64,000 nucleotides of DNA, from NCBI GenBank assembly GCA_015680685.1, contig MNCI01001481.1, positions 18,844 through 82,843 of the forward strand, given 5' to 3'. A program made the position numbers and the translations under genes. The notes below the pieces were generated by a model that was given only the letters and a program-made list of their open reading frames with translations, searched no databases and had not been told where the DNA came from. Positions 36,893 to 50,389 of the stretch are shown here, in pieces; position 1 is the stretch's first letter, and every line of letters begins with the position of its first letter. This DNA comes from Gnetum montanum. Lineage: Eukaryota > Streptophyta > Gnetopsida > Gnetales > Gnetaceae.

Positions 36893-38130
36893 TGTTATAC
36901 CCACTTTGACTTTTATTTTACATGAGTTAAAAGTTCCAGATTTGACATTTCATGTTACCAGCCACATTGTTTCTGTTTTTTCTTCAGCATTCATCAAAGA
37001 TAACATCTCACATCACCTGCAATATTATTTTCTAGGATTCTTATCTTCAACATTTAGTTTTAGTTTCCAATATCATCTCCTACATTAATTCTAACTTTAG
37101 CTTCTTCAATACTCTTCTTAATGTACAACGTTATTTTGATCTTTGACATCCTACATCAATCCTAGTTTTGATGTATGATATCATTTTTCACATCAACTAT
37201 TTTTGTATTATTTCTCATATTCATATTCTTCTAGAATATTTTTTTAAGCCCAATGCATCATTTCTTCATGATCTATAAGGCATTCTAACCTTTAAATAGG
37301 AGGATATTTCTAAATTGAAAGTAGTTGATTAGGTTTTGACTTTGACACTTAAACATTTGGTATTTGGAGAGTTCTTCAAAAATAGCTTCTCTAAAAAGCA
37401 TTCATTCTTCTGATGATGATCAAAAAGCTCTCTGTGATCCTTAGTACTTTAGAGTCCTTTTTAATTTTTCTCTCTCCATGCTGATACATTTGTGTCCCCT
37501 TTGTGTTATCCTTGTGAGACATGGAGAATCCCTTGGATCTAGATCAACATATAGAATTAATTCCATTTTCCTTCCTGTTACTTTTATTAGCTTCTTATTT
37601 GTAGTGGTTTCATTAGATCTACATCAAGCATACACATCAAAAAGAGAATGGGTAAAACAACTTCTTATCAATTATTCTTGATCCTTAATCCCATCTCATA
37701 GGATTATCACTACATCCTTCCAGGTTCTTTTCTTGGATATCACATTCTTTGTATTGTTTATTTGTTTTTGAGGCATGATTTCAATGAACTTGTTTTTATT
37801 TATCTTGTGGTTCTACGTTTTTTAAACCATATGCATGCTATTGTTATGTAGATCTAATTATATGAAATGTTTTTATTATATTGTGTATGCATTTTCCATT
37901 TATCTATTTTTTTTTCATTAGCTATTCCACACACATTTTTTTCCTTGTTACTTACTAATGTTTGGCAAAAAAGTTGTTGTAGATTGTTGGGCTTTCAAAT
38001 AATTTGCAACTCCTCTTTTGATTTGGAGAATTTAATTCTTTAGACAATTTGGTATCCACAAAATTAATTAGCTTATTTTTGCATTAAGTTGTGTCGAACC
38101 TCAAAGTATGATGATTCTTATCATAATACA
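36893..38130 (+). repeat. Candidate 5' LTR of E6
   Basis: Starts TGTTATACCC directly after the E4 integrase remnant and ends ATAATACA, four bases before a primer-site-like sequence. A second copy was not found, so the call rests on the TG...CA ends, the primer site and the following gag. Confidence 0.45.
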
Positions 38131-38134
38131 TTTC

Positions 38135-38152
38135 TGGTGCTAGAAGAAGGCT
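38135..38152 (+). promoter_or_regulatory. Candidate primer-binding site of E6
   Basis: TGGTGCTAGAAGAAGGC follows the LTR end after four bases. It begins with TGG, as expected for pairing with a tRNA CCA end. I could not assign the tRNA with confidence. Confidence 0.4.
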
Positions 38153-38433
38153 CTTTGAGAAATTAACATTATTTTAAGAATGATCTTTGTATAGACATTT
38201 TCTAAGTCTAAAAAATATATTACATCAAAAGTCTAACATCACATCATTTCTCCTGTGACTTTTACATTTGTCCCAAATAGAGAATTTTCACTTTTTATTT
38301 CAAGTACAAACCTATTTTCAAGAAAAGCTGAAGCTCTAATAATAACCTTGTGAAGTTATAGTTCTTTTCACAATACATTCATAGCTATGGAATTGTCTTA
38401 TGATTAAAGTTTCTCTAAACTTCAAAAGCTTAG

Positions 38434-39298
38434 TGATGAGCAGCTAGGTACCCCTACACCCAACCATGCAAATCACGGGCATTCACATGCGACTTGGTCG
38501 AATTCCATAGACTGTAAGCACTTTACATACACCAGACCTTAACTAGCAAAACCCTTTTTTAGAATGGTCGTTGTCTTCCCAACCTCACTTGTGATGTTCT
38601 AGTGGCGATGGTTATGTGAGATTGAGACAACTGATTTTTATGGCTTTTAAGGTATGGAATATTATGTAATCTATAATTATCATAATCTATATCTTAACCA
38701 TTCCTAGCATAAGTATCCAGTCCCATCTTCCAGGCACGTCTTGAAAATCCCCTAACCACTACTAGATTACCAGATGTTAAGCGTCACTGGGTTGCCAAGC
38801 GTTGGGTTCACGTTCAATATGGTTGTACTTATGGTTTTACGAACTATAAAAGAGTGATAGCGATGGAAATAACAACAATAGAAACTTAAGTAATTATCAA
38901 AGCATGAAAATATTAAACTATTAAATGCATTAAATGACTAAGTCCAAATGCTGCAAGGAATGCTTGAAAAGCTCATCTTTATTGTCATTCATGCCCATGG
39001 GCTCAGATACATCAGCGTTCGAATAAAGAGCCAAACACCTTTCTTACACCTACTGTGGGCACTTGGAAAATATTCTAACTCTCGCGGAAACAAACTACAA
39101 GAGCTTTTCTACAACTAACAAAAAGGTACCTAAGTGTGGTAGGAGCCCACTTATTTATAGGCTGAAACAGGCACTGCGTAAATGGGGCCACATCGACACA
39201 TGGAAGGAAGCGTCGACAGAGCTGCGTCGATGCAGCTGCGTATACGGGGTCCCATATATGCGGCCTAGTAAACGCATTGACCGTCTAGCACTTCATCA
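38434..39298 (-). repeat. Solo LTR (E1/E2/E3 family), TSD CTTAG
   Basis: An 865-bp LTR in reverse orientation starts TGATGAGC and ends CTTCATCA on the plus strand. It is flanked by a perfect 5-bp duplication CTTAG (38429-38433 and 39299-39303). No internal sequence adjoins either end. This is the product of recombination between the two LTRs of a former full element, which had inserted in the E6 leader. Confidence 0.92.
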
Positions 39299-39389
39299 CT
39301 TAGTAACCTAAAAAGAAATTAGAGATTCTTAGAAGTGCTAGGCTTAAGGGACTACAAGATAGCCTATGCTAAATAAGAGCTAGAGTTCT

Positions 39390-41450
39390 TACTTACACCT
39401 AATATGTTTAAGCTAATGGTAGCATATGGGCAAGCTAATCATCTATTGTCTTTTCTTTCTAATCTAGATCATCCAATTGAGTTGGATCATGGAGAAGCCA
39501 TGGAAATTGTAGAGTTCATCATAAAGCAAGAAAACATGCAGGAAAAGATACACTTATAGATCAAAAAGGTTAGGATGAAGACTATCTTGGATCAACCTCT
39601 TAGTCCTCACATTACTATTTGAGAAAGAGGAGGAAGCATAGCCTCTAAATTAGAAATCCATCTAATAGATGAAGATGAAGAGAAGTTAGCCAAGAAGCTT
39701 GATAAAACTGATTCTTTATATATCATATGCATAATATCAATATTATAGCTATTCAAAGTCCTTCACATGGATTTTTTCCTTCTAGCACATGACCACTTAG
39801 CCTTTTCATAAGCTCTTTTCCTCTATCTTATCATCTATTTCCTCTTAATAATGTTAGAAATACCCATTCCATCTTTCAATCTTGTGTTTCTCCTTTTGGA
39901 TCTACATACTATATTCCTTAACCTTAGTGTACCATACCTCCTTTTTAGTCCATTTTACTTCCTACTTATACTACTCTATTGCTATTCAATGTTTTCCAAC
40001 CTACTAGTATACCTTCTTTTTTTATATACTAGTCTAATTTAGTTTTTTCGGGTATACCTACTTCTACTACATTCAGACCCATTTCATAGATGCATCTTCA
40101 TTTAACGTCATCTCTCACTACTGATGATCAAATTATTTCTCACCTTCCTAGAACACATCTATAGCTATTAGAATTACTTAATAATGTTATGCTTCATCTC
40201 TAAAGCACCAAAGACAAAACAAGTAAGGCCTTGCAAATACAAAGAAATTCTCTTATTTTCTTAGATTAGGTCCTAAGTAATCCTATAAGCACTATTTTTT
40301 CCTTGCAAGTTCTCTCTAAGGGAGTTTCACTTCCATCTTTTATAAAATACAATGAAAAAATAGGGGATATTATGAACCATGTAGTTACATTTAGGAATTA
40401 ATGCATGCTTCTTTCTCCTTACCCTCACGTTGTGTTAAGATGTTTTTCTAACTATCTTTTTAGAAGAGTTTTAAAATGGTATAAATCCTTATCTCATGGA
40501 TCTATTAACTCTCTAGAGTAATTACTTGTAGCTTTTATTGAATGCTTCAAATTTAATGTACATCAAAGCATTAGTGTCATATTCTTTGTAGTCATCAAGG
40601 AGGTTCCAAATGCACCTATTAACAAATTTATCTCTCAATGGATAACAATATCAACTAAACTATCATACCAGTTGGAGAAATATAGGATATCTTTGAAACT
40701 ATAGTTATTAACTTCATTCAGAAGAGGATGACTTATCCTACGCCTCATTCTCTAAATGATGCTTTCTTGGCTACCAGACACATTGAAGATGCCATCATCA
40801 AATGTGATGACTAGGAATTCTTGTTAATTTGTAACAAGGCGAACAAAGCTATGAAACGAGAGCAGGGAAAATTAACTAATTAAGATGTTTCTTCTCTTTT
40901 TAAGGAATAAAAAATGCTTTCTCCACTTTTGCTACTTCAACTTAGCAATGTAGACCTCAAAGAAGTAGGGATTAGTACACCAAGATATCCATGAGTTGCT
41001 CTTTGCTTTTTAAAAATCTTTTTAGGAATAGCTACCTTAATAGGAAGTAAGTTTCTAATCAAATGATAGAGTGTTAGTGTCAAAATTAGTTTATAGAAAT
41101 GGATTAATCTTAGAGACAACAAGATAACCCTGAGATTTCTAAGTATTATGACTATAAAAAATATTACTATTATCATGAGACTACCAATCATGACATAGAT
41201 TACTGCATAAATATAAAAGATGAAATTTAGGATCTCATAGATAAGGGTAAGGTAATAGGGAAAAGTGAACCATCCACTATGCATTTAGATAATCAATATC
41301 TGGACATATTTCAAAACCCCTTAAAAGTTGAAAACACTATTTTAGCCTTCAAGCCAAAATATAAAACTTGTAACTCTTCTTCTAGAAAGCCTCACATCAT
41401 CCACTAGTCTCATTACAAGCATCGCCAACAATCTCCACCTGAATTTCAAA
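39390..41450 (+). pseudogene. E6 gag remnant
   Basis: Scattered Gag-like phrases in the sense frames: a capsid-like segment near 40440-40600 (FRRVLKWYKSLSHGSIN) and a Cys/His-like stretch near 41150-41240 (YYHETTNHDIDYC, then IDKGKVIGK), as in Tat-type Gag where it precedes an EIQDLID-like linker. Frameshifts and stops are frequent. The start is not defined. Confidence 0.5.
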
Positions 41451-42059
41451 AATCTTGATTTGATTATGCTTCTCCTTCATCAAAGCCAAATTACTCTCTT
41501 TCAACTCATTATTGCATTTCTTTTATTCAACCTAACCAAAATCCAGCTATGTCTTGTTCCACTTTTGTTACTTAGGATATTCATTCATTCTACTCCCATC
41601 CTATTCCATATCATGCTCATTCCTAAAATATCCATTCACCAACTATATCCCAAGTATCTAGTCATTCTTTTTCATCATCCTAAGTCATAATCCTTACTCA
41701 TAGCCAACAAATCAACAAGTCATGATTAGACAAGCAAAAGGAAAAAGCTATTGATGCATAGAAGTAATTTTCTAACATATTAAAGAAGATTTCCTTTCAG
41801 CAACAATAGGAAACCGTTCCTTCAAGTAGTCTCCCATCTTCATCTAATCTCATATAGCTAGTCACAATGGCACCAGCCCCATAGGCATTTCAGTCTATAG
41901 TTAACAAGGTCCTATTGTAGATAACTACTATTATTTGTTAGAAGGGAGCTAACTTGTCATTGTATGATCTTATAGCAACCTATAAAGAATATCATATAGA
42001 TTTATATGATGTTCTTAAGAGAATTATGGTCCCAATTGACATTTCAACTAAGACAAAGG

Positions 42060-42830
42060 CTATGTCTTCCTTTCTTTAAGTCCCTCATTATGGATTAAAT
42101 AGTTTGAACTTCTATGGTAAGAACATCAAGGTTGATTTAAAGAAAGGAGACATCTCTCAATTACCATTCTATATCACCATCAAAGTGTTACTTGATGATT
42201 CAATTCCATTGATGCCTATTGATGATGGTGCTAGATCTAATGTGATCACATGGACTATTATCAAGCATCTTGGTCTTCATGATCAGATAGCTTTCAATGA
42301 AACCTACATTAATTTTGATTCATTTAATGGCATGTGAGTAGAAATTATATAGGTTTATATTCATAATAGATGATTCTATATAATTTGAAGCCCTCTTTAT
42401 GATCATATGCAAATATCCTAGTGTTAATAGAATACTAGAATATCCTTGGCTAGCTTAACATCATGTAGTATCATCACCTATACATTAAGAGATTCACTTC
42501 CCTTTTCATAACCATGAGATAGTAATCTTAGCTAATACATAGATTTCAAGTGTCTCTAGTATAGATTGTGAAGCTTAACCTTATTAGCTTAGTGGTGAAC
42601 TAGCTAATATCAAAGTTAAAGCTATAGAGAAATCTACAATTGTCTCTTCTTCTAAGGACTTTGTTAATGCCAAAAACTTGATAGACCTAAATGATGAGTC
42701 TACCTCTAATATTAGATTTATTGACTTAGATTTTAAAGAACTTGATATATATATGCCCAAGGAAAAAGTTTCCTCCTATCCTTCTTAATAAACTGCTCAA
42801 AAGTTCATTGCCAATGCTATAATGCTAGAT
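42060..42830 (+). pseudogene. E6 protease region
   Basis: 42104-42337 is open for 77 codons and reads VDLKKGDISQLPFYITIKV, then LMPIDDGARSNVITWTIIKH. The segment IDDGARSNV takes the place of the Asp-x-Gly catalytic loop found in Tat-type retropepsins (DGG-S-LN). Downstream phrases to 42830 continue in sense with Ser/Asp-rich linker sequence and stops at likely Gln codons. Not functional. Confidence 0.5.
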
Positions 42831-42880
42831 GCATGAGCTTTTAGATTTTCCAATAGCTTTCTTTACTGTATCTCCTAATT

Positions 42881-45800
42881 GGTAGAAATGTCCTAGTACC
42901 TGTTAGATATACCTTAGCTTTTTTAGTTTCATGATTTGCTATTTTTAGACAATGATAGATGGTGAATGGTTCAACATTAATGCTTTACATTATTTTCATA
43001 ATCATCATGACATAATAATGATTTATGGAAAATAAACATAAGGATGTCATAACATTTGATGTCACATGACAATTACATGTTGAATTCCTATATGAAATAC
43101 TTTATTATTCATTTACTATTTTTTCCTAAGTGATACACATCTACCAGTGCTTGTTAGGACCATATTTAACTATTACATTAATGATCTATTAGTATGCTTT
43201 TACTAGTCATTTATTATTAGTAGATAATGTTAAGTTATAAGTGATTACTTAATGTTAACACACTATGTCATTTTTATTAATATCATGATATAGAGATAGT
43301 TAAGTGGAAATGATGTAAACATAATTTCTATTACTCTTTGAATTCTTATAACCTATTCATGTCATAACATTTGATGTTGGATATTATTTCTCAAAACATC
43401 ATTTATACTTAATATTTTACAAAGGATTAGTCTTCCACATTAATGATACATACAAAATCAATTTATGAATAATAAAACTTTATTGGCTTTATTTATCATC
43501 CCCCATGACTGCTTGCTCTTCCTTCTCATCAATTTGCATGAGAGTAGGTTTTGTTGCTGGTCTTTAGTTGTTTTTTCTAGGGTCTACATAAAAAATCAAG
43601 AAAAATAGGTAGTTAATTTTATTTTTTCATGTTAATAAGAGAAAATAAAATAACTTCCTAAGATGTTAATACTTACATTATGTCTCATTATACATCTCTA
43701 ATATCCTTTCTTCTATCTCTTCCAAGCTCAAGTTGGTTATATCCAATGTGTTAAAAGTTGAACTTAGAATCCTTTATAGAATACTCACTCATTCCTTATC
43801 ATAGAATCTTATTTCTTCTGGGATGATATCATCATCATCTTCCTCTTCTACAAGATCCTCTTCTGGATCCCTTTGCTGCTCCTCCAATGTGGTAATCATG
43901 ACATTATTAGCAAAACTTTGAAATAACTCTTCTAACTTTGTTTGTTTGATAAAAAAATATCCTTATTTTATTATCCAAATATAAGCCTTTGTTTTTTTAT
44001 TAGTCTATGATACTCTCTTTTATACCACTTCTTATTCGTTTGATACTTTCTACCCTAACTTTCTCATGTTGTCGCATAATTTCTTAAATTGGTTATGGAA
44101 CATGTCATCACTAGTACTAATCTCTTGTGCTCCATTAAAGCCCTATGAAATTCCATGGCTTTATTTTTTTTCTCTAGTATGCATGGAAAGGAGAATTATG
44201 CCTAACCATGTTGTTGCCTCTTATTTCAATGTTTAGAAGCTCTACCTAGTTAAACAACATATATATTTGCCACTCATGCTCATCTTCTTTCTTTCGCACT
44301 TGTTTCAAGGAGTATAGGAGTATGTTGTTTGTATTAGCTTATTCAATATCTAGTACTCCCATGTCCTTAGCGTAGTTTAGAGTTACACGTATTTTATCTA
44401 CATCCATCTTTTCTACTGCAATGTTTACATTCACAACTAAATCATGGAATGTTACATGATCTTTATTTAGTTTAAGTTTTATTTTTTCATGATAAATAGA
44501 GGACACCAAATTCTTTATTAGTATTGTTAAACATTATTCTTTAATAATAATGTTTAGCTTACTTACCTTCTCTTCATGTCTTCTACCAAACACTCCAAAA
44601 TTAGTTGCTTCTCCTTAATGCAAATATAGATTTTCTTTTTCATCTCTAAAAAGAGACAATAATGATTAAGTCATTTTTAACATTTGTAAAAATCTATGTA
44701 ACATCTTTTGATATAATGCCAAAACATACTTACCATATGATTTGGAGAGTTTCAAACTCATCATCGTCTTTATCCACTTGCAAATCTTTAAATCATTTGA
44801 AATTGATTTGCTAGTTGGAGGAGTGACATTTGTAGGAAGTGGAGAAATGATCTTCATTTTTGGTAGTTCATCCCTTTCTCTGTCCTAGCTCTCTTGCTCC
44901 TATTAACCTATTTTAACAAGGTTTAAAGCAAAGATATTAGAAAAAGAAAAATTTTCTCTATTTCCTTCTTTGTTTGCCTCTGATGAAAGCAAATCATTCA
45001 AGAAATCTAGTTCCTTTTTACTCATATCTTCTTTCTAATCTTTAGGGATTGAAGGAAGACTAGAATGTAGCTTCTTTGCTTTTCATTTTAAGGCTCTCCT
45101 TTCTTATGTAGCTTTTGCAAAATGAGCAAAGTATTAGTACCATATCATTATTCATTGACATCAAAACTATAAACTATGTTACATCATTTAGACTTAGCAA
45201 AATATAATGAAATAAGAAATTAAATTATTCTTTCTTATATCTTCTCCTAGAAGATCTTTATTTTAAGAGTCTTCAAGGAGATATTTTACTGCTTTGAAAG
45301 AGATTTTCTCTTTCTTGAAGCTTTTCCCTTCTCAATAGTTCTAGAGGTGTTTCCCAAAAGCCCCTCCTTTCCTACTTCTGTATGTCCACTTATTTTTTTA
45401 TGAGGTTCCTTAATGCTTTTAGACATTAATGAACTTACTTCTTCCTTGGTCTTTGACACTAATGTTAAAGGACCACCACCACTAATGCTTTGTGTAGACA
45501 TTAGACTCCTTAAGTGTTGGCATAGTGGAGGCCTAAATTCTATCTCACAAGAAACATTTGCTTGCTTCTCTTTTCCTTTGGCCAACAAAGTTTCTAAAAC
45601 CTTTATTAAGCAATAGTAAAATTCAAAATTTAGCCTTTTACTTACCATATTCTTTTTAAATTTTTTTTTTGTTCTCCTATGATAGTTTCTCTATGTATTC
45701 AACTACCCCATGACAAATCATTAGTGCCTAGTCAACTAGCCTTCCTTAGGACACAACTCCATATAACCCATACAACCTTAGTCTTCATAAGGATTAACTC

Positions 45801-48440
45801 CCATTTTTGCCTATCTTATTATAAAATAGCCTCTTAGTGAATAAGGTGAATAACTTCTTCAAGTCCTTATTGATTTACTTGTGCATGTTGATGATGTCCC
45901 TCTTCTCTAATCTTGTCCACTACTCTACAATTGATAGTTCTACTAAATCAAGCTTTGAACTATTAATTTTTATTTTCCTCTCCTAGAAGCCTAATCAATA
46001 CCTTAGCATAGTTGGATCTCAAGTGATGATAACTTGCTTTCGATCTACACAAATCACAAAAATAGCTTTCTTTACCAAGTAGCCTTTTATTAGACCCACA
46101 TTTTGTTGCTGCATCAAGGTAGGAATGCTTTGATCCTAAAGCATACAAAATTCCCACCTTGTTAAATTTATTGAAATATCTCATGCCTTCTCCCTCAAAT
46201 AACTACTTTTGAGCACTTTATTCTTCACTAGTATATCTAACTTCAAATTCTTCTACTATTCCCATGATTTCAATAAATTTTACATCATTGATGCTTATTT
46301 GAGCTTCAAATAAGCACATCTAATTGCTAATATAAATCTCTTTTATTTTTCTACTAATAAAAGCTAAGTATATGATTATACTTACTTTTAGTCCTTAGGA
46401 TAATCCTTGATCTCTTCAGCCACTCTACCATTTCTTCATTAATTCATTTCATAAAGGATGAAGCCATTCTCAACTATTCTACTTGCTCCAAAATCAATGA
46501 ATTTTTAATCCCTTGTATTAAGCATTGAAGTTGGATATCATTTTAGGCCTCCAATTTTGATGTTGAGAAAGATCACATAACAGATTCTACAAAACCTCAA
46601 AGTGATGAGAACTTATTTACATCTAGATCAAAAAATCCAAGTAATAATGTTAAAGTTACTTTTAGTTCAAGTAACGGTAACTTAAAATTTCTTTTAACAC
46701 TTGAACTCTTAACTCATCTTTCAACAAAAATTTGAGAGCCTCAAGGAGTACATATTACACTGGAAGTCTAGGTTTTCAAGAGCAATGTGCTATTGGCATT
46801 GAATTACTAATACTACCTTCTCTTTTATAATTTGTTTAAGTATAACTTTTACATATGGACATCCTTGATAACTCTTTAATTTCATATCTCTTTTCAAACG
46901 TAATTTTTGTAAGCTTTGTAGAGAATCCAAGTAGAATTTCCTCTAAAGCATGTAGTACAATTTCTTCTCCTAAGCTCATCCATATCATCATGTCGAAGTG
47001 AGTGATGTAAAATTTTAGAAATTTTGTGATTCCTTGGTGGGCCCATAGCTTTTGTGGCATTAGGATGACATTATTGAAGAGCAGCTTACTGTTGATGAAT
47101 CCATTTGTTCTCTATGATGTTCCTTTCATCCACAAGGAGAAAGAATATAGGTGTAATAACTAAGAGCCTAGGCATTATTGTGTCCCTGTACAAATGAAAC
47201 AAAGTTAAAATCTCTCTAGCATCAAAAACACAATTTTTCATGTTAAAACTAATGATTGAGATTTTGATATTATAGATCAAAATATTGCTAATAGATTTTG
47301 CAATAACATATATATTAAAATTTTTTCAAAATTTTAACACAACACATAGAACTTTGATCACAAAATTTTGACATTAAACATTAAATTTTTTTTAATGTAT
47401 TACATTGTTTCTCATGTCAAAGCCCTAAAACTTAGCATTTTGTGAAATATAATCACATTGAAACCCTCATGTTGTGTTCTTTCCATGTCATGTTCTTTAT
47501 GTGAAAAACCTCCAAATCTACATTTTCTTAAAATTCACATGAATGATTATGAGTTTCACCATGAAAATGTTGATACATGCATACTTTTACTTGTTAAATT
47601 TAAAAATTTAATTTTATTTGCTTAAAACTAGTTTGAACTTTCAGATTTCTTTTTTCTAGCATCACAAGTTTATTGTTCACTACAATAATGACAAAAAATC
47701 ATTATTTCTACCAAACTAGGTTGTAAATCTACTAAAAACCCTAGGTAACTAACATATTTCCTATTTAGGATTTGTAAATTGAAGTAAATTAACAAATGCA
47801 TGAAATTTCTAGCAACAAATCTAAGAAATTTCTAAAAACCACCAAAATTGAGGTGAATGACATGGGGTTCTTGATTCCCACAATAAAATCAAACTAAAAG
47901 TTAAAATTCAAGTGTTAAAACTCTTGGAAAATGAAAATCCCTATCAAATACAAGCCTAGCATTAAAAATATTAGCAAAATCTACTCAAAATTTTAGAAAC
48001 TAAAAATAAGCATTATGGCAAACTAGAGGAATAGTGGTAAAGTCTTCAAAAATTTCTAACTATGATTTGAATAACTTACATTTGAGCATTAGGAGGGAGA
48101 AGGTAGGATTCAGGTAGTCCCCTACTATCATTAGTATTACCCTTAGACTCCTTCCTACTATTGTTATCACTTGCCATTACTCTCTTATCATCTAGTATCG
48201 TGATCATTATTTTCTTTACTCATGCATCATTTCTCAAAATGTTCGGATGCAAATGAAGGATTTGTTGCTAAACATTTTTTTCCTCCTTATATTATTTAAG
48301 AAGCAATGCATGCCTTGAAAATTTTGATGTGCATGATATTTTTTATGTTACTTAACTTAGAAACCTCATGTTATTTCTTTTTAGGCCTCTAAAACTTGAT
48401 TTGCTTTTCTAATTTTGGTCTAGGTGAACATGGCTACGTA
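42881..48440. other. Unidentified gene-like insertion inside E6
   Basis: It separates the E6 protease from the E6 reverse transcriptase. On the minus strand several short frames end at clean splice-donor-like sequences, for example 48177-48080 (MASDNNSRKES..., GTAAGTT), 44857-44751 (GTAAGTATG) and 44645-44567 (ag|AG ... AG|GTAAGT). At 47060-46836 a 74-codon frame reads KLWAHQGITKFLKFYITHFD, faintly like the FCP1-type phosphatase fold. 45648-45286 is a 120-codon Ser/Lys-rich frame, and 46184-45963 has Cys residues (SYFCDLCRSK). An 8-bp repeat TCCTAATT lies at both proposed edges, but no terminal inverted repeats match. It could be a transposon carrying host gene pieces. Identity is unresolved. 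Confidence 0.35.
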
Positions 48441-48449
48441 TCCTAATTC

Positions 48450-49469
48450 TCTAATTCAACTTATAATCTTGATTCACCTTGCAAGATAAGTATGTCAAAC
48501 TCTAGATCTCTCTGTTATTGACTTAAAATTAGGTTAAGCTTCTCATATATCCTCTTTAGACATTATAGATAATGAACTCCTACCTCAATTAGACCTCTCT
48601 TTTCTTGATCAAGAGCTTTTCTAAACAAATAATTACCTAATCAACTTACCTATACTAAGTGATAAGGATGAATAAAAGACTCTCTAGCTTAGTTCTCTTC
48701 TCTTCCAAGAGCTTTGGAAGGCCATCTTAGTAGCTTCACAAAAGTATTTAGTTTCTTTCACTTAGGATATAATGATATGCCTAATTTATACCCAAAGCTA
48801 GTGTAACAAAACATCATTTTGGAGGAAGGTTCCAAACCTGTTAAATAGAAGGTTAGGAAAATTCATTTGGATATAGTTCTTGCTATAAAAGAAGAGATCA
48901 CTAAACTCTACAATATCATATTCATCCATCGTATTAATTATTCTAATTAGATTTCTAACATGGTTGTAGTTTCCAAGAAGAATTTTAGCATTCACATATC
49001 CATTTACTTTTAAGATCTTAGTAAGGTCACTCTCAAAGATGAATTTCTTCTACCAAACATTAATAAGCTTATAGAATCCACAATTGGTCATGCTTTTCTA
49101 TACTTTATGAATGGGTTTTTTGGTGATAACTAAATCTAGATAAATCCATAGCACTAATAGTACATGACTTTCATGACTTCTTGGAGACTAGTTTACTATC
49201 TTGAAATGCCCTTTGGACTTAAGAATGATGAAGCTACCTATCAATAAGCTATGTCTTTTATCTTCAATGACATGATATTCAAAATAGTTAATGATTATGT
49301 TGATGATTTAACCATGAAATTTACTTTGGTAACTAGCCATGCTTCTAATTTAGATAAAGTTTTAACTCACTTTGACAAGTTAAACCTCATCTTAATCCTA
49401 AAAATGCATTTTTGTGGCTCTCATGGGTAAGATGATAGGTTATCTTGTATCTAAAGATAGTATAGCTGT
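48450..49469 (+). pseudogene. E6 reverse transcriptase
   Basis: Sense frames give a spacer with stops at likely Gln codons (48450-48790), then RT motifs: LEEGSKPVK, VRKIHLDIVLAIKEEI, NMVVVSKKN, LLPNINKLIESTIGHA, MPFGLKNDEATYQ and NDYVDDLTMK, with the catalytic YVDD at 49296-49307, ending VSKDSIAVDE at the edge of E2. This is a Ty3/gypsy RT with the active-site Asp pair kept. Several stops and at least one frameshift inactivate it. It is cut by the E2 insertion. Confidence 0.75.
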
Positions 49470-50261
49470 TGATGAGCTGTAATATCACATACACGATATC
49501 ACGTGTGCGATATCGTAACCCGCCGCAATGTCTATAAATAAGAGGCGGCTTTTCCTGTTTTAGACATCTAGACTTAGACCCTTAGCCAAACTATAGCGGT
49601 TTTACCATTCCAGTGTTAGAATAATTTCCATGTGCCCGCAGTAGGAGTCTTAAGGTGAATAGATCTTTATTTGAGCAAATTGTACCTGAGCACATATTTG
49701 TGTACGACAATAAAGATGAACTTTTTGATAAACCTTGCAGCATATGGACTAAACTAAATAGGATTTAATTATTGTTAAATGTTTAAATTCTTTCCTAGAT
49801 AATCAATCTCTCTCAACCCTTGACTCTCCTAGTTAAGTGCATTCAGTACGACCACTTTGAGCATGTGTGTAATGCTTGGTAACCCAATAAAGAGTAGCGT
49901 TTGGTAATCCCAGTAGCGTTGCACTCGTTCAGGGTGTGTGGGGAAAGTGGGAACAAATACTGGTGCTAGGACAATTAGAACTTAGTTAGTGAATAGTTAA
50001 TGGAAGTTAGTCATTTAGTTCTCTTCACCCTTCCCTATTAGCATAAGACATTAAAAAGAGAAAAGATATAAAAATCATATACCTCAAGCTTACTTAACCA
50101 TACAACCGTGACAATACAAGTAAGTTTGGGAAGATAGCGATTGATTAATCTTAAGTGTTCCATTAAGGTGCGTAAGCACTTAGTCCTTGGAGTTTGACCG
50201 GATCACACGTGAGATGCTTGTATTCGTATGGTTAAGTGTAGGGGTGCCTTGCCACTCATCA
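49470..50261 (+). repeat. E2 5' LTR with TATA box
   Basis: 792 bp. The U3 part carries GATATC-rich sequence around the palindrome CACGTG (about 49500-49505), and TATAAATA lies at 49533-49540, followed by AGAGGCGGC. It ends CACTCATCA just before the primer site. Confidence 0.9.
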
Positions 50262-50280
50262 TTGGTGCCATTGCCAGGGA
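50262..50280 (+). promoter_or_regulatory. E2 primer-binding site (tRNA-Asp type)
   Basis: TTGGTGCCATTGCCAGGGA abuts the LTR end. The copy at 56224 (TTGGCGCCATTGCTGGGGA) is closer to the tRNA-Asp complement, as used by Athila. Confidence 0.85.
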
Positions 50281-50389
50281 CTTAGTTGTTTGTGCACTAT
50301 GTAGAACATAAGAGATCATTCATATCATTGGGATGCTAAAATGAACCCTTAGGATTGATCAAAAGAAAAATAAGATAATGATAAATAGC

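Noticed and set aside
42873-48448. hAT transposon defined by 8-bp TCCTAATT duplications
   Set aside because: No matching terminal inverted repeats, and an A+T-rich 8-mer can recur by chance. Kept only as a possible boundary clue.
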